Counted from the stretch's first letter, positions 11,065 through 24,120 are shown. The stretch: 64,000 nucleotides of DNA from Hermatobates lingyangjiaoensis (GCA_026182355.1 JAPFBL010000007.1:1488001-1552000); one strand, 5' to 3'. A program made the numbers and translations. The notes: generated from the letters alone by a model not told the origin.

Positions 11065-11415
11065 AATGCCTATTTTCTTTTAGGCATTTAAATGTGTCGT
11101 CTCAGACATGAAGGGATAAAAGTGCTTATTATAAGTTTTACACATGTCTCAAAGGTCTCGCTGGAGGAGTATAGTCGTGCCCAAAGCTATGGGTAGGAGT
11201 GGCTCAATGGGGCCAGAGATGTGCGTTTCGGCACTCCATATGTCTCAGTTTTTCTGCTTGTGAGATATTCCCCACTCCTCCGTTCTCATGCTTGCTATAT
11301 ATATAATACAATCTTGAGTTTTTCGCAGGCTTCTCAACAGACTTCACAAACAATTTCAACAAATATTTCAAATTATCAGCTATTCCTTTAATTAGTAACT
11401 TTTTCTAGTATGCAT

Positions 11416-11417
<2 letters not shown>

Positions 11418-11482
<65 letters not shown>
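11418..11482. repeat. (CA)n(TA)n microsatellite
   Basis: About 14 CA units followed by about 18 TA units. Confidence 0.95.
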
Positions 11483-11484
<2 letters not shown>

Positions 11485-11806
11485 ACTGTTCATAACATGA
11501 AACATAAATGGTTTTATTACAAGTTTATATATTAATACTGCAATTATAAAATAACTAGCACCACTATTAAACTTTGATAAATATTGATCATTATAATTAA
11601 AATAATGATTTTTAAAACATTCTGTTTAAAAACACGTTGATAGGTAAAACAGCTTAGTGACCATTTTAGTTTTGCCCGTCTGAAACGCAGTTAGTCAATC
11701 CCAAAGTCCGTTATAAAAATCAACAAAAGCTATAAAAAAGATTTATAATACTTTAAGTTTGGTTTTAAATATATATAATTTGTAGTTTAAGCAAAATTCC
11801 TTTTTT

Positions 11807-13399
11807 ACTTTACTATAAGTAAAGTATAGTGATCGTGAAAAAATTCGATCTCGAGATTTTGACGGAATTACATGTTTTGAGGTCCCAGAAGTCGTTTTAT
11901 GACGTTTTTACGATGATGTCTGTGTGTGTATGGGTGGGTGGGTGGGTGAGTGTGTTAGCATTGCTTGTTACCACGCTACAGATCTTTGATGGATCAAGTT
12001 GATATTTTACACAAAAATGAGTCTCATAAAGACGAAGATCCCTATTGTTTGGGAAGAATTATGCATGATGGGAAAGTCACTTTTTTTGCCAAAAACCGTT
12101 TTTTTTTAAACATTTATTTCTCTTAAACTCATAACCCTAGAGTTTTGAAATTTTGACATTATCTTTGAGGTTACAAATGGAACAAACGAAAAATATATTC
12201 AGAATTTTAAAACAACGGGAAATATTTTTTTTTCACTAAAATGTAAAAATTTTGACTTTTAATTCAATCTCAAATCTTGTGAGAGCGATACAAGCCATAC
12301 TGTTTGACGGATCAAAATGAAACTATGCCTAAAAATAGAACATTATGTGGAGAATGAGTTGAAATATTTTTTTTTTAAAATTACATTCACTAAAGGGGCG
12401 TTACAGTACGATTTCTGTTTTCAGAAAATGTTTTTTTGACACTAAACGGCTCATTAAAAAGTAATGTAAATTTGACCAAAAATGGAACAAAACATTAGCA
12501 ATTCATAAAAAAAAATCATGAAGTTTCAATTACGGGAAAGAGCAATAACGATATAAAAACTCTATGTTTATCCTAGACTAAGAGATCACCTGCTATACTT
12601 GTCGAATTTTTTGTATTTTTTTACATTCTTTACATTGACTTAGAAATTTTTTGAACGAATCCGCTGAGATAAAATTGATATTTATAAAGGAACAGTTTAA
12701 ATTGTTTATTGAATTATATGAGATGTAAGAGGAATAATATTGTGCAGGAAAATAATAACACTCACTCAGAAAAAATTCGTATATATGTTATTTGACAAAG
12801 GGGAAGGAAAATGATCTTATTAAATACTAAGCAGCCATAAAATTCCCAGTATAATAATTCTGTTAGAAACCAAAAATGTAAAAGATAATTCAAAATATAA
12901 ATCTTTCGTTTAGAGATTAATAACTGTAATTATCATACATCTTTAATTAACAAATCACCTTAAAACAACATTTTCTTCGCTGTTTAAGATGTTTTTCAGA
13001 GAAAAAAAGGGTATTTTCCTGTTTTAAATTTGAAAATTTTACTTTAATATTCAATGTAGAAGGATGTCAAGTAAACGATGTAAGAAATCTACAGGCTATT
13101 TGAACAGAGGCCATGTTCTCTTGTAGGATAATATTTCATTTCAAGAAATGTTCACTTTGGTTTTTCAAAAATGTTATTACTGCTGTAGGTATACTAATGA
13201 AATTATTTGCAAATAATAAATTATTTGCGATCTACAAAAATAAGCTTATATATTGATATGTCCTTCAATCACTATCTCTACTACCTCAGGAAAGAAAGAC
13301 TAATAATCATATCCCATTTAGATATTTACGTTATGCTTAAATGAGACGTTATGTTTTATATACTCAAGAAATTTGACATTAAGTTACTTATAGTAAAGT
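11807..13399 (+). mobile_element. Non-coding repeat family G, long copy with short inverted ends
   Basis: The left edge ACTTTACTATAAGT (11807-11820) is the exact reverse complement of ACTTATAGTAAAGT at 13386-13399, so 14-bp terminal inverted repeats can be proposed. The left 850 bp align with 49480-50340 and the first ~130 bp with the minus strand of 3663-3792. Inside are two diverged ~300-bp modules starting near 11978 and 12285, each beginning with a ...GATCAA/GGATCAAA block and a TTTTGAAA or TTTTGAC landmark. No open frame. Probably a non-autonomous DNA transposon. The right part (12700-13380) was not seen in the second copy, so the true ends are uncertain. Confidence 0.55.
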
Positions 13400-13844
13400 A
13401 GAGTGTAGGCCACTCCAGATTTTTTAAGTAATATTTTTTTTTTTTATATTTTTTCCAGTTTTTTTACGCTTTACTTGTTATAGTATTTGTTGTTTGTCTT
13501 CCCTTTAGTCATCTAAGTTTTTATTTTTGTTGCTATTATATTATTGATAATTTATTTATTTTTATTATTTTAACTGGTTTTTCTTTTTTATTTTATTTGT
13601 TTTAATACTATCTCAATTTTTAATCGTACGTAATTTCAAGACTTTGAAGAAGCTCACACCTGTCGCCTTAGAAAAGCAAGGACCTGTTTGTTCATCGTAA
13701 CAATTCCTGAAATCCAATTTTTCTTTAAATTTTTATATTTATTATTACTTATATGTTAAATGAATTAATTGATTATTGTTTTTGTTTCATTACAGAAATT
13801 ATGCCTGGATTCATATTATAATAATAAGATGAAAAGGATAAACA
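13400..13844. other. T-rich spacer with recurrent edge motif
   Basis: Begins with GAGTGTAGGCCACTCCAGA, a motif that recurs near 47049, 53063 and on the minus strand near 57569-57600, then becomes T-rich. No gene seen. Confidence 0.5.
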
Positions 13845-14880
13845 AAAGAGGGAGACTAATGAAATGAGTGATTGCACGAAAGAGAGAATGAGAGAAATGA
13901 GCTATCGTTAGATGTATAGGAGCTATAGAGAGTATGAGATTTATGAAGTGAACTGAGTAGTAGCGAGAGAGGAGTGAGCAAGCCCAATAGAAAGAGGGAG
14001 ACTAATGAAATGAGTGATTGCACGAAAGAGAGAATGAGATAATGAGCTATAGTTAGATGTACAGGAGCTATGGAGAGTATGAGATTTATGATGTGAACTG
14101 AGTAGTAGCGAGAGAGAAGGAGTGAGCAAGCCCAATAGAAAGAGGGAGACTAATGAAAAGAGAGATTCCACGAAAGAGAGAATGAGATAATGAGCTATAG
14201 TTAGATGTACAGGAGCTATGGAGAGTATGAGATTTATGATGTGAACTGAGTAGTAGCGAGAGAGAAGGAGTGAGCAAGCCCAATAGAAAGAGGGAGACTA
14301 ATGAAAAGAGAGATTCCACGAAAGAGAGAATGAGATAATGAGCTATAGTTAGATGTACAGGAGCTATGGAGAGTATGAGATTTATGACGTGAACTGAGGA
14401 GTAGGGAGAGAGAAGGAGTGAGCAAGCCCAATAGAAAGAGGAAGACTAATGAAAAGAGAGATTGCACGAAAGAGAGAATGAGATAATGAGCTATAGTTAG
14501 ATGTACAGGAGCTATGGAGAGTATGAGATTTATGATGTGAACTGAGTAGTAGCGAGAGAGAAGGAGTGAGCAAGCCCAATAGAAAGAGGAAGACTAATGA
14601 AAAGAGAGATTGCACGAAAGAGAGAATGAGATAATGAGCTATAGTTAGATGTATAGGAGCTATAGAGAGTATGAGATTTATGACGTGAACTGAGTAGTAG
14701 GGAGAGAGAAGGAGTGAGCAAGCCGAATAGAAAGAGGGAGACTAATGAAAAGAGAGATTGCACGAAAGAGAGAATGAGAGAAATGAGCTATAGTTAGATG
14801 TATAGGAGCTATAGAGAGTATGAGATTTATGATGTGAACTGAGTAGTAGGGAGAGAGAAGGAGTGAGCAAGCCCAATAGA
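13845..14880. repeat. Seven-unit 148-bp tandem satellite
   Basis: Unit starts (AAAGAGGGAG or a one-base variant) at 13845, 13991, 14139, 14287, 14435, 14583, 14731, with an eighth start at 14880. The spacing is 146, then 148 repeatedly, then 149. Units are very similar, and inner units share the deletion that turns GAGAGAAATGAGC into GAGATAATGAGC. One strand is purine-rich. The period is not a multiple of three, so the overlapping ~77-codon minus-strand frames (Ser/Leu-rich) arise once per unit in shifted frames and are artefacts. Confidence 0.97.
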
Positions 14881-14926
14881 AAGAGTGAGATTGTGATTGT
14901 GTTTATTAAACTAATATATTTTTTTT

Positions 14927-15122
14927 ATATTAGAAATAGGTAAAACCGTCATACCTCGTAAGATAATCCTGGAGTTGGAGCGCTTTCGGACGTTATCCAT
15001 CTTGAATCGCAACAAACCTACTGTGTAGTAGGTTTGTTGCGATTGAAGATGGACAACGTCCGAAAGCGCTCCAACTCCAGGATCTTCTTGCGAGGTATGA
15101 CGGTTTTACCTATTTCTAATAT
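14927..15122. repeat. Family E palindrome, 95-bp arms
   Basis: Arms 14927-15021 and 15028-15122 pair with few mismatches around a 6-nt loop. The right arm carries GATTGAAGATGGACAACGTCC then GAAAGCGCTC, i.e. a GGAC/GTCC stem, GAAA and a two-bp AG/CT stem with loop CG, an eroded version of the hammerhead-like layout. The second copy is at 28498-28668. Confidence 0.85.
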
Positions 15123-15282
15123 AATTCATAATAACTTCAGTGGTTTTAACAATATACATGTATTTAATACATTTTTACTTAAATTTGCTTAAATGACATT
15201 AAATAACCCATGCTAGTCTTACACGATGCATATATCAACTTGACAGCCATACACTATAACTAAGTACAGTTCGAAATATCCA

Positions 15283-15359
15283 AACATTCAGATAATGTTC
15301 AAATAATTAATAACATTCAGGTAATGTTCAAATAATTAATAACATTCAGGTAATGTTCA
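15283..15359. repeat. 29-bp tandem repeat, about 2.7 copies
   Basis: AACATTCAGGTAATGTTC starts at 15283 (one variant base), 15312 and 15341. Each unit contains the small inverted word ACATTC...AATGT. Confidence 0.9.
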
Positions 15360-16035
15360 TCCTTCAAACTAATTAACCGAAAAAACTTCACCGATATTTA
15401 GTTTATTAATTCACTTAAACGAAAATAACTATTACTTTCTATAACGTATCTGCATTTTTTTTTTATCTGTCAGAATTATGTAAATTTAATATAGAGCAGT
15501 TTATATTACAATTCTGAAAATATAACCCAAATTTGTATAAAGTAATTTTATTCTGTACCTTAATTAAGTATAATATAATTAATACACTAATATGTCATAA
15601 AATCAATTATTCATTTCAATGACAAAAATAACAACAATTTTAAGACTACTAAATAACAGATTTAATGTCAAAAAAAGAAATTATTAACAACCAATGAACC
15701 AAATGAACCAATAACAATCAACTATAAAAGATGGATATTGATATATTTCATTGAATTATGTGGCTTAACTCAGGCTTCAAAGTTATTAATAACATTATTA
15801 TAGTTTTTATTCATTTGTAGGTTTGATGTCTGAGTCTGGTTGCATAGCTTGCAGAAATATAACCATCTTTTTGAGGGTATACTAAAGAGACGTGTTATAT
15901 TCTAATCTTTACTCCTCAGTTAATATGCATGAAAACAGGCTTGCAAAAATAGTTAAATGTCATCAGTTCTCTTGTTTATTTTTTGACATGAGAATAATTG
16001 TTGTGTACTATGGTGGCGGTATATGTTGTTCTGTT
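15360..16035. other. AT-rich stretch, no gene recognised
   Basis: Only short frames without domains. Confidence 0.5.
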
Positions 16036-16039
16036 ATGC

Positions 16040-16225
16040 TGGGGCTTTTCATTGCAATACAGGCGAAGAGAGATTGGACAGGCGAAGCGGAGCTTTCCCT
16101 CGCCCAGGAGTAGGAGCAGAGAGGTCAGCCGCTGACCTGTGTTGTAATGCACTAGAGCTGGGGTCAGCAGCCACCCCCCAGCAATGCGCCTGTTTACATT
16201 GTCTTACGGGGTACACAGGGGTCAC
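16040..16225. other. GC-rich island of unknown nature
   Basis: Clearly GC-richer than the flanks. It is preceded by a possible splice acceptor (TTGCAATACAG, ending near 16060) and open for over 100 codons in one forward frame, but no domain is recognisable. It ends with GCTGACCTGTGTTG, a word resembling sequence in the islands at 18178-18345 and 28085-28200. It could be an exon, a promoter or an old repeat. Confidence 0.35.
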
Positions 16226-16399
16226 AGTCTTCTATAACAAGTACCCTTCGGCTAACTGCCCTCACTTACTTTTAGTCATGTTTAAACAAATATTTTCAAA
16301 ACACCAGGCGTTGTCCAATAACACCTGCAGCATCTTTCTTTACCAAATAACACAGATTTCTTTATAACTATAGATTATGAGATTATAATGATTATAGTT

Positions 16400-16930
16400 T
16401 CATATGTAATAATATTATTAGCTGACATCATTCATGTAACTGTGACGAGTAGCTAGTAATGAATTAACCAAAATAATTGCATTAACAATATATGAATAGT
16501 GGCCACGGTTCTTATAACCATGAATAGATGTCTATATTATATAATTGACGCCATGATTTCCATGATATAACCATGAATTGAATAAAAAAAATAAGAATAT
16601 GAATTTTTGTCATACTCAAGTGATTATGCATAGTTTCATGAGTAATAACCTAATATATAGTACTACTCATATAACCGTGAAGAGGCGTGTGAGTTATTAA
16701 TCTGAATGGTATTGTTACTCAAGTACCTTGGATAGCTGTATGATCAATAGTCTGAATGTATACCATAACTAGTATAATAATGAATAATTGTTTGTTTAAT
16801 AATAAAACAATTATTATTGTGGAGCATTATAATATGATGATCCATGTAATTATCATTATATATGATCCATGTAAACATGAATAGTTGCGCTGGTTTACTA
16901 CTTTGAGGTATACATATACAAATATAAAAC
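16400..16930. repeat. Degenerate tandem repeat around ATAACCATGAATAG
   Basis: Variants of ATAACCATGAATAG followed by a TAAT-rich spacer recur irregularly (near 16430, 16515, 16570, 16670, 16740 and 16870). The period is roughly 50-90 bp and heavily diverged. Confidence 0.45.
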
Positions 16931-17638
16931 AATAGTTCAATTCATAAGTTCTGAATACTTTCTATAACACAAATAAGTATTCCATGTTAATTGATTATGT
17001 TTGTGTATTTATAAGTTCTTACTCGTATGTAAGTATAATATACAAGTTTTGATCAGGTATAAAGGATACACGAAACAGAACAAAGCACTCACTATGATTG
17101 GTATTTCGAAAAACAGTGTATTATCAATAGAATATAATAGAAAATGATAAAAGTGGAAGAGATACTCTAATCTGGGAAGTCAAACTCGGTTTCAATATGT
17201 TTCATTTTTTTTTTGCGATTCGATTGCTTTGTATTAGCAGCAGCATCTGGGCTAAACAGGTGTCAGTCAAATCAGGTATCAGCAAAACATTGAAATAATG
17301 TTGTTTTACCAGTTTCATTGTATTTATAAATGCAATTTATATTAATAACCTTATGTTTAAGATTATTACTAAAGTATTTTAGAATACTTTGACGGCGTGT
17401 TTGCAACACCGATCTATTTTTTTTTTTTATGGTGTTCGACCAGAAATTACAGATTATATTTAAGAATTTTTTCCACTGGAGCCAATTATTAACCGTACTT
17501 CATTGTTTAACTTATATATACATCAAAATTCCACATGAAATAAGAATCAAAATCATTGAACTGTTTATCTGACAAATAACAGTTGTTTCGGTCGAATGAT
17601 CTTAATCACATTTCTGATTTCCTTACTGTTGTTTAAAC

Positions 17639-17640
<2 letters not shown>

Positions 17641-17681
<41 letters not shown>

Positions 17682-17890
17682 AAAGAATTAAATAAAACGA
17701 TTCCTCGAACTAAATAAACTAAATTCACTACTATATTTGATATCAGTCATCATCACATTGAAAGATGTGAATCGTATGTCATCACTTGTTTTCGAACCGT
17801 CTCACATCTTCCCACCTTATGACGAGTCAATCAAAATATAGTAGTGAGTTTTTGTGATCTCTTTTATGTATATTCTTTCTGTTAATTTAG
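17641..17890 (+). repeat. (TA)n tract followed by family C repeat
   Basis: TA microsatellite at 17641-17674. Then a foldback-like segment with ACTAAATTCACTACTATATTTGA (shown here only as a description of the 17718-17740 block) facing ATATAGTAGTGAG at 17837-17849 in inverted orientation, and CTTATGACGAGT at 17817. It ends in TATATTCTTTCTGTTAA like other family C copies. Confidence 0.6.
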
Positions 17891-18177
17891 TTTATATATG
17901 TAAAATGAGTTCCTTTGCTCATATCACTATGTGAGCAGGTTTTCTCTCCTTTAGGTGTTGTGTGCCAAAATTTTGAGTAACACGAAATTATTCGTGAACA
18001 AACTTTTTGCGATTCAACGTTTTAACTTAAGTTATATACTTCTTTATTAATTTATCTCAAAGATAAATACTCATGATAATGAATACTAATGAATACCAAA
18101 GGATCAAGAAAAGACACCTAAATAAGAGAAGATATTTGCGAAGAAATGTTGGCGAACTAGTAAGGCTTGGGAAGAGT

Positions 18178-18345
18178 TAGTGTGTCAGTGGGAGCAACCC
18201 CCTCCGCGAGGATTGCACAATCCGGAGAAAAGCGAGAGTGGTGACCTCCTTTCTGGACGCGAGAGCATCGGGGGAAGGAGACGTCGACGCCCGCAGCCCC
18301 CCGGCCCCACTCTGTTCAGAGGCCAGCGTCGACCTGTCACATTGC
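18178..18345. other. GC-rich island, possible promoter or exon
   Basis: A sharp ~170-bp block rich in G+C and CpG within AT-rich DNA. It contains an initiator-like TCAGT at 18185 and is open in frames on both strands, but no domain is recognisable in either translation. The end GTCGACCTGTCACATTGCA resembles the ends of two other islands. Function unknown. Confidence 0.35.
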
Positions 18346-18589
18346 ATTTTCAATGTCTTTTTATAAGATAACTTAATAATCACCCAAAAACACTTAACAG
18401 TATGGAAAAATTCAACAACTTCGACTGATTTAAATATCCAGACGACTAAATCAAAATAATGACACATACTGACTGTAAAACAAGTATCCATTTTGTATAC
18501 GTATACATTCTTAAAATTATATATTTATTTACAGAAAAATATATGTATTTGACAATTATCACGTGAAATCAATTGCAACACAACGTATA

Positions 18590-18975
18590 TAAACCACAGT
18601 AAGAAATTTAAAGTCATCTCATGACTTGAGACAAAATAACACTTCTGATCACCCTGTGCAGTTTTTAGTTTTGTAAAGTCCAGGGAGTCTGCCTTTTTGT
18701 AGACTCTAAAAATAAAAGAAATTACATAGTCTTTCAGTCTCTGTCATTTTAAACTGTCCCAAGGAAAGCCAAGAGAGGGAAGCCAAGCGCAAGACTTGGA
18801 GCCCAACTATGGAGCTAGCTGACTATGATCGGTACTGCCAACAAGAGTTTACCAATCAGAAGATCTCAAGAGAAAGTAATTCAAGTCTTTCTCTTATTAT
18901 TAATAATGATTAATTAATAATTGAGTACTCTGACGAAGAGCAGTTATTTTGGTTGAAAGGTCTTGGTCATTTAAT
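18590..18975 (+). repeat. Family B element remnant, ~380 bp between end motifs
   Basis: AAACCACAGTAAGAAA at 18590 is the family B end word. The core CTCTGACGAAGAGCAG ... TTGAAAGGTCTTGGTC lies at 18927-18967 on the same strand. The interior shows no coding frame. Confidence 0.55.
18927..18967 (+). ncRNA. Family B hammerhead-like motif, partly eroded
   Basis: ACT (18927-18929) pairs with GGT (18965-18967) as stem I. Core CTGACGA is at 18930-18936. Stem II retains A-T, C-G and A-T pairs with one G-G mismatch. GAA is at 18955-18957, then stem III AG/CT with loop GT and T at the cleavage position 18964. The inner stem II pair is A-T where the 33675 copy has G-C, a compensated change. Confidence 0.5.
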
Positions 18976-18999
18976 AAGTTAATTTTTCTAGTCTCTCCG

Positions 19000-20420
19000 C
19001 AGGATATTTTCACCAACAGTAATTGTTATAGAGAAATTACCAAGTGTTTGGGTAATCGTTGACCTCAAATCTCTTTTCCTTGTGTATTCTTGTAGAAACT
19101 CCACAAGAGCAGTAGTTTACTCCTAGAAATCTTATAAAGTGCAAAACTCATGGTTTTCTTATTCAATCATACTTTCCTAACAACTCAAAAGATGTTAAGC
19201 GCCTTCAGAGATGGTAAAAGAAAAAAAAGGTAAACTGAAAATAAAATTTAAATTTGATAGAATAGTTGTAAATAGTTGAGGGGAAATTACTGAAGTGAGG
19301 AAGTGACTCTAATTCCCTCTTATGTATTACTGAGGAGACGCAAGTTTATAAAAGTCATGTAACCCCCACGACAAGTGTATTTACAGTAATTCTGAGAAGC
19401 CAAGACTCAAGGGATGCACTTGACAGTTTGTTTACTTTCTTCAAATGCACTGGTGACAAATCCTTCAGTAAACTAAATTTGCTTATATGGTCTCCATGTG
19501 TGGAAATGTAAACACTTGTACAGGAATGTGATCTACATCTCTAGGAAGAAAAGCTAGTGAACTAAAATGCAGCAATGAAACATTATAACATACGTTTAGC
19601 ACCAACCTCCTGTCATGTCACAAGAAAATCAGTTGAAGTTATATCAGGAAGATAAAATGTAATAAATTATGTTAAAAATATATCCACCCCTTTTTAGCTG
19701 CATTTATTAGGCCATTGCTCCATCCTTAAAAGTATGAATTATCTCAAATAATTTTAAAATAAAAAAATTCGCAATAAACTAAATAATTTTTGCAAAATTA
19801 TAACTACTTCCTATGGTCTAATTAGTTATTATCTCCTTTGGCCATAATATTCAAAAACTATTTTTCAGAGACTTCTTCCAATTTTAAAATTACAAAACTC
19901 CATTCTCTCTAATCGTTCAAGTTTAGATGTTGAAATTCTACTATCTCATAACTCCACCGGATTTTTGATGTCATTCCATAACTTTTGAGCATAAAAAATA
20001 ATGCTGCCTTTCTAGAAGAAACAGAAGACTGACAGAATATGACAGGCTTGGCTGTCTTAAAAGCTCAAGATAATTCTTCCGCATACATCAATGTTTTAAG
20101 CAAGTCATCAAATGATTCTCCTACTTTCCTTACTATCTTCCCTAGTGCCCCACGGAGACATACTAGGGCTTTATGCCATTTCATCTCTGATATTCCATCA
20201 TATCTTCACACTGTGTTACCCATTTTCACCCATGACTAGGCAATTGATTCCACAAATGCATGTCCTTACACGGCATCCGACGACATCCATGAACATGTAA
20301 ATATTTTAAAACGTAAATGGTTTAAGAGTCGTAAAATACATATGAATGAACAAAAAAAGTTTTCAAATGACGTTCACTTTAAGTCAGAAAGCATGTGCAT
20401 CGGCTTAAAGTAAAAAATGA
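19000..20420. other. No gene recognised
   Basis: AT-rich sequence with chance frames. Two overlapping forward frames at 20039-20300 have no recognisable domain. Confidence 0.5.
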
Positions 20421-20424
20421 TATG

Positions 20425-20652
20425 TTGGCAGTGGTCATCCCACGAGAGAATACGCATAGGCCAAAGATAGCCCCTTTTTGATAACATGGAATGAATATTC
20501 TATATGGAAAGTCCTAAATTTTGCCTAACTCAAGTATATTTAGAATAAGGATTTCTAATTAGTGCCTGACATCGTACAAGGCCAGAGAGGGTATGAAACT
20601 CCTGACCTACAAGTCCAGAGGAGAGTATGTAAGCTACTGGGCTACTTTGTGT
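20425..20652 (-). mobile_element. tRNA-derived SINE with LINE-type 3' tail, internally deleted
   Basis: Minus strand from right to left: worn tRNA-like head (GTAGCCCAGTAGCTTAC and a GTTTCATACCC B-box relic), body words CTGTACGATGT-like, ACTTGAGTTAGGCAAAAT, then a tail at 20490-20427 reading GTTATCAAAAAGGGGC, TTTGGCCTATGCG, GGATGACCACTGCC. The tail aligns with the 3' end of the LINE at 46833-46890. About 100 bp of body are missing. Confidence 0.75.
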
Positions 20653-23600
20653 TGAATATTGACCAAATTAACATTATTTCCGTTCAATTAAGTTTTTGAT
20701 ATTTAACAAATTATAGAAATTCTGTACCTCTATACTTATAAAACTCTGATGTTCTTGTTTAAATGTTTAAATACAGGCAAAAATTTGAATACCTGTTAAT
20801 TCCAAGTTATGACGAATTATTCAAATAAATTTAAAAAAAAACAGTAATTAATGTAACAATTTACAAATAATGGCGTTAAAAAGAAAGAAGAATGAAAAAT
20901 GATTCTCTCAACATAAGTGAAGTAAAATTAATGACTCCAGATATAAAATCTAATTATGTCATAGAATAAACCTGTCAAGTTTTTTAAGAAAGATCTGTTC
21001 CAATTTTGAAAATCTTATTTTGTTTAGACCACGTTTTTTTTTATTTCGCGAATTTACTCTTAATACTTGTTATACATAATATAAAACAAATTTTATATAT
21101 CAGGAATCGGCCAGTTTTCCAGGTTCAAATCAAACTTTCAAAGATAATGTTTTGATTTAATAATCGTATTTGTACGATTAACTCGTAACTTAAGCATTTA
21201 AACAGATATCTAAATTTTAAAATTGTATAAAATAAACTATTACATTAGAGGTTTGAAATGAATAATTTTAGGAATCTAAACTTGAACACAAATCTTAGCT
21301 TAAATACGAATAAAAAAACATTCCTCTCATTAATGTTATTTTATGTTGGATAAAATAAATAGGATGTCTGAGGTTACAGGTTTTCTTACTTTTAAATATG
21401 TTTGATTGTGTATATACCTTGAATTGATGTTTTACCTATTTAGCTAATAACATATACTTATTGTGTATATATCTGGACACATGTTAAGAATACTATATCA
21501 AATTCTTAGACCAGATATAAATATTCGTTTTCATGGCTTAATAACAAAAAATAGCAACAAGAGCTATTCCTGACAATCACATTATGAGCTATTCAGTGCA
21601 TATTATGCACATTATGATGCATATTATATATATGAATGCATATTATTAAATGTTGCTATAGTTTCTTAATCCTGATTGGAACAAGGGGTCACGGGTCGTC
21701 TAATGCCTTAAAGAAATTAAGGTAAATATTTTTTTCATATCTAGTGTAAAAAAATTTTGCAAAAAATATTTTTCAAAAGAACAAAAAATGTTTAAGGTGA
21801 GGTGTTCTTCTTCACGTTATTATGCAAATTCGAATTATAATGGGAATTAGGCTAAATTGATATCAATAAAGCTGTCCCTTTCCCATAAGCAGATCTGTAA
21901 TTTATTTAGATTGTTGGTAAAACTATATTTGCTGTATTCATTTACACTAACATGCCTCGTTATATTTGAATTTGAAATGTAACTTGAATAGGAGCACTAA
22001 GAGTTGTAAACGCGTCTTTTTATAAAACTTTATTTTTCTGAAAATAGTTCCTTTAATTTACCCATTAATAAGAAAATAAGCACGTGCTAACCAATTGTAT
22101 AACTAATAATTAATATAATAGTTTATTTAGAAATAAACAGACAATGATGTCATTAAAATATAATTTATATTTATATATCAAATATATTTCAAATAAAAGT
22201 TTTTTACAAGTAAACTCATGTACTTTTATTTATTGATGTGTATATAATTAGATGTTATTCGTGGTGTCAATGCATTTTATTTAAACTAAGAAATATGTTT
22301 TGGTTGCCCAATCTTGACCTCGGGGTTGAATAACAGATCCATATAACTCACACATTCCTTAGACCCTCAAGCAGTCTTATTTTCTTTCAGACAGCACTGA
22401 AGTAAATATAGATGAAAAGGGAATTAAGTAAAGTGGCTCGAATTAACCAGGGCTGGATCCAAAGATGAACTCAACCATGTGCAACTCATTCTACAACTGG
22501 AAGAACGGACGGCCCTAGCGTTCAAGATTATTTAAGGGGTCCTTTAGAAGACAAGTTGACGTTTACGATCTGACTGTAGGAAATGTGAGCGGTGAGTCAG
22601 ACTGGACTGGGAAGTAAGAGAGTAACGCGGTGACGGCTTTAGTTTTCAACTAATACCTCTCAACTGCTTTGCCTTGCTGCATTAATAGAGTGAATGGTGC
22701 AATTCAACACCAACTTCATCTAACATCAACCTTCGACATGTGAAACGGCTAATCTAAAACGCACAACTCTCTGTCGTAGTAAAACCATCATAAAGGATAT
22801 TTGAAATTCCCTGTATGTCCATTGTAAGTGAATCTCGAATTAATTTATAAACTTCTCTATTAAAACTAGATGCCTAGTAATCTTAATGAAAACTAGGAAC
22901 TTAGAAACACAAAAAAGGTAACACTCTAAGTATGGAGTATTTCAGTTATATTCGTTAATAGCATTTTCCCAGTAAGGTTAGTACCCTTTAATACTGTTAC
23001 TAAAGATTCTTTCGTTGTCACCCACTAGGGGATTGGTTTAAAAAAATAAAAAAAAATTATTTTACCGAAAACCTCTCCACATCAAAAGTTTCAGCCCACG
23101 TTTCTCCAAAGCTTTATAATAGTCCCCATAGTATAAAATTGCTTTTTAAATATTCAATTTTTGTTTCAGTTCAAACTTTAAATATCACACATACCCCTCA
23201 AACGTCCTCCAAAGTAACTGTATCTACTAACTGAATTATACCCAGTGTGATGCCATTAGTTGGTTTGACATCCACTAAGCTAAACCACCCATGTTGTTTT
23301 GCATGGTCTTGAATTTGAAAGTTGTTTCGGTCTTAAATCCCCAAGCATCTCCATGACAATAATGTATAACTTTTTATTTATTTTATACAATATTGTAATC
23401 TTTTTCTCTCTTCTTATTTTTATTGTTGTTTTTTTTACTTATTACTTATTTATTTTGTTATTTAATCGGCCTTTCTACACGTTCTCTCCTTTTGTTTCCT
23501 CATATGGATGGTGGCCATATATATTAGCTTAGCGTGTCCAAAACTTGTGTCTTCCTAGTTTGCCTATAAAGCCATGAACATTTTGGCTTTATAATGTTAC

Positions 23601-24120
23601 AAAATATATATAATGTTGTTTTTTTTATATATAAGTGACTATGGAAAATGATTGAATAAACCAAAAAACATAAGATCATATAGACAAAACACACAGATAA
23701 AAAAATCACTAAAACACATCAGGATATTTCATTATCCGTCATTTTCAGTGAGCCACTAGGAAGATAAGCCAAGACCCTAGTCCGGCAGACATAGTGCTTG
23801 GGTGTGATAAACAACTCTATTATTTTTGAGTAATACTGACAAAATATTTTTTGTCCTTTATGCCATAAATAATTCACTCTTCTGGTTATTTTAGAAAGCA
23901 TAAAGATGGTGTTAATATTGAATTTGAATTATTACATGATAATTCAGCTGGACTCAACAATAATGCTATATAGATGTGAATACAGCACCTTGATGGTCAC
24001 AAATTTATTTAAGTGAATATACCTTTATATATACTTGCTAGTAATTGTTGTAAAACTGATGCAAAAGGAATTCCTACTTGGTTTAACCTTTGAATTGGCA
24101 GTTTTAAATAGTGCGATGCT
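20653..24120. other. AT-rich DNA with one family A relic
   Basis: 21098-21165 resembles a family A arm (GGAATCGGCCAGTTTTCCAG, then TCAAATCAAACTTTCA). 22300-22800 is less AT-rich and may be single-copy, but no frame is convincing. The rest shows nothing recognisable. Confidence 0.45.

Noticed and set aside
13941..14763. Five overlapping minus-strand frames of 76-77 codons, Ser/Leu-rich
   Set aside because: They repeat once per 148-bp satellite unit in shifted frames because the period is not a multiple of three. Tandem-repeat artefacts.
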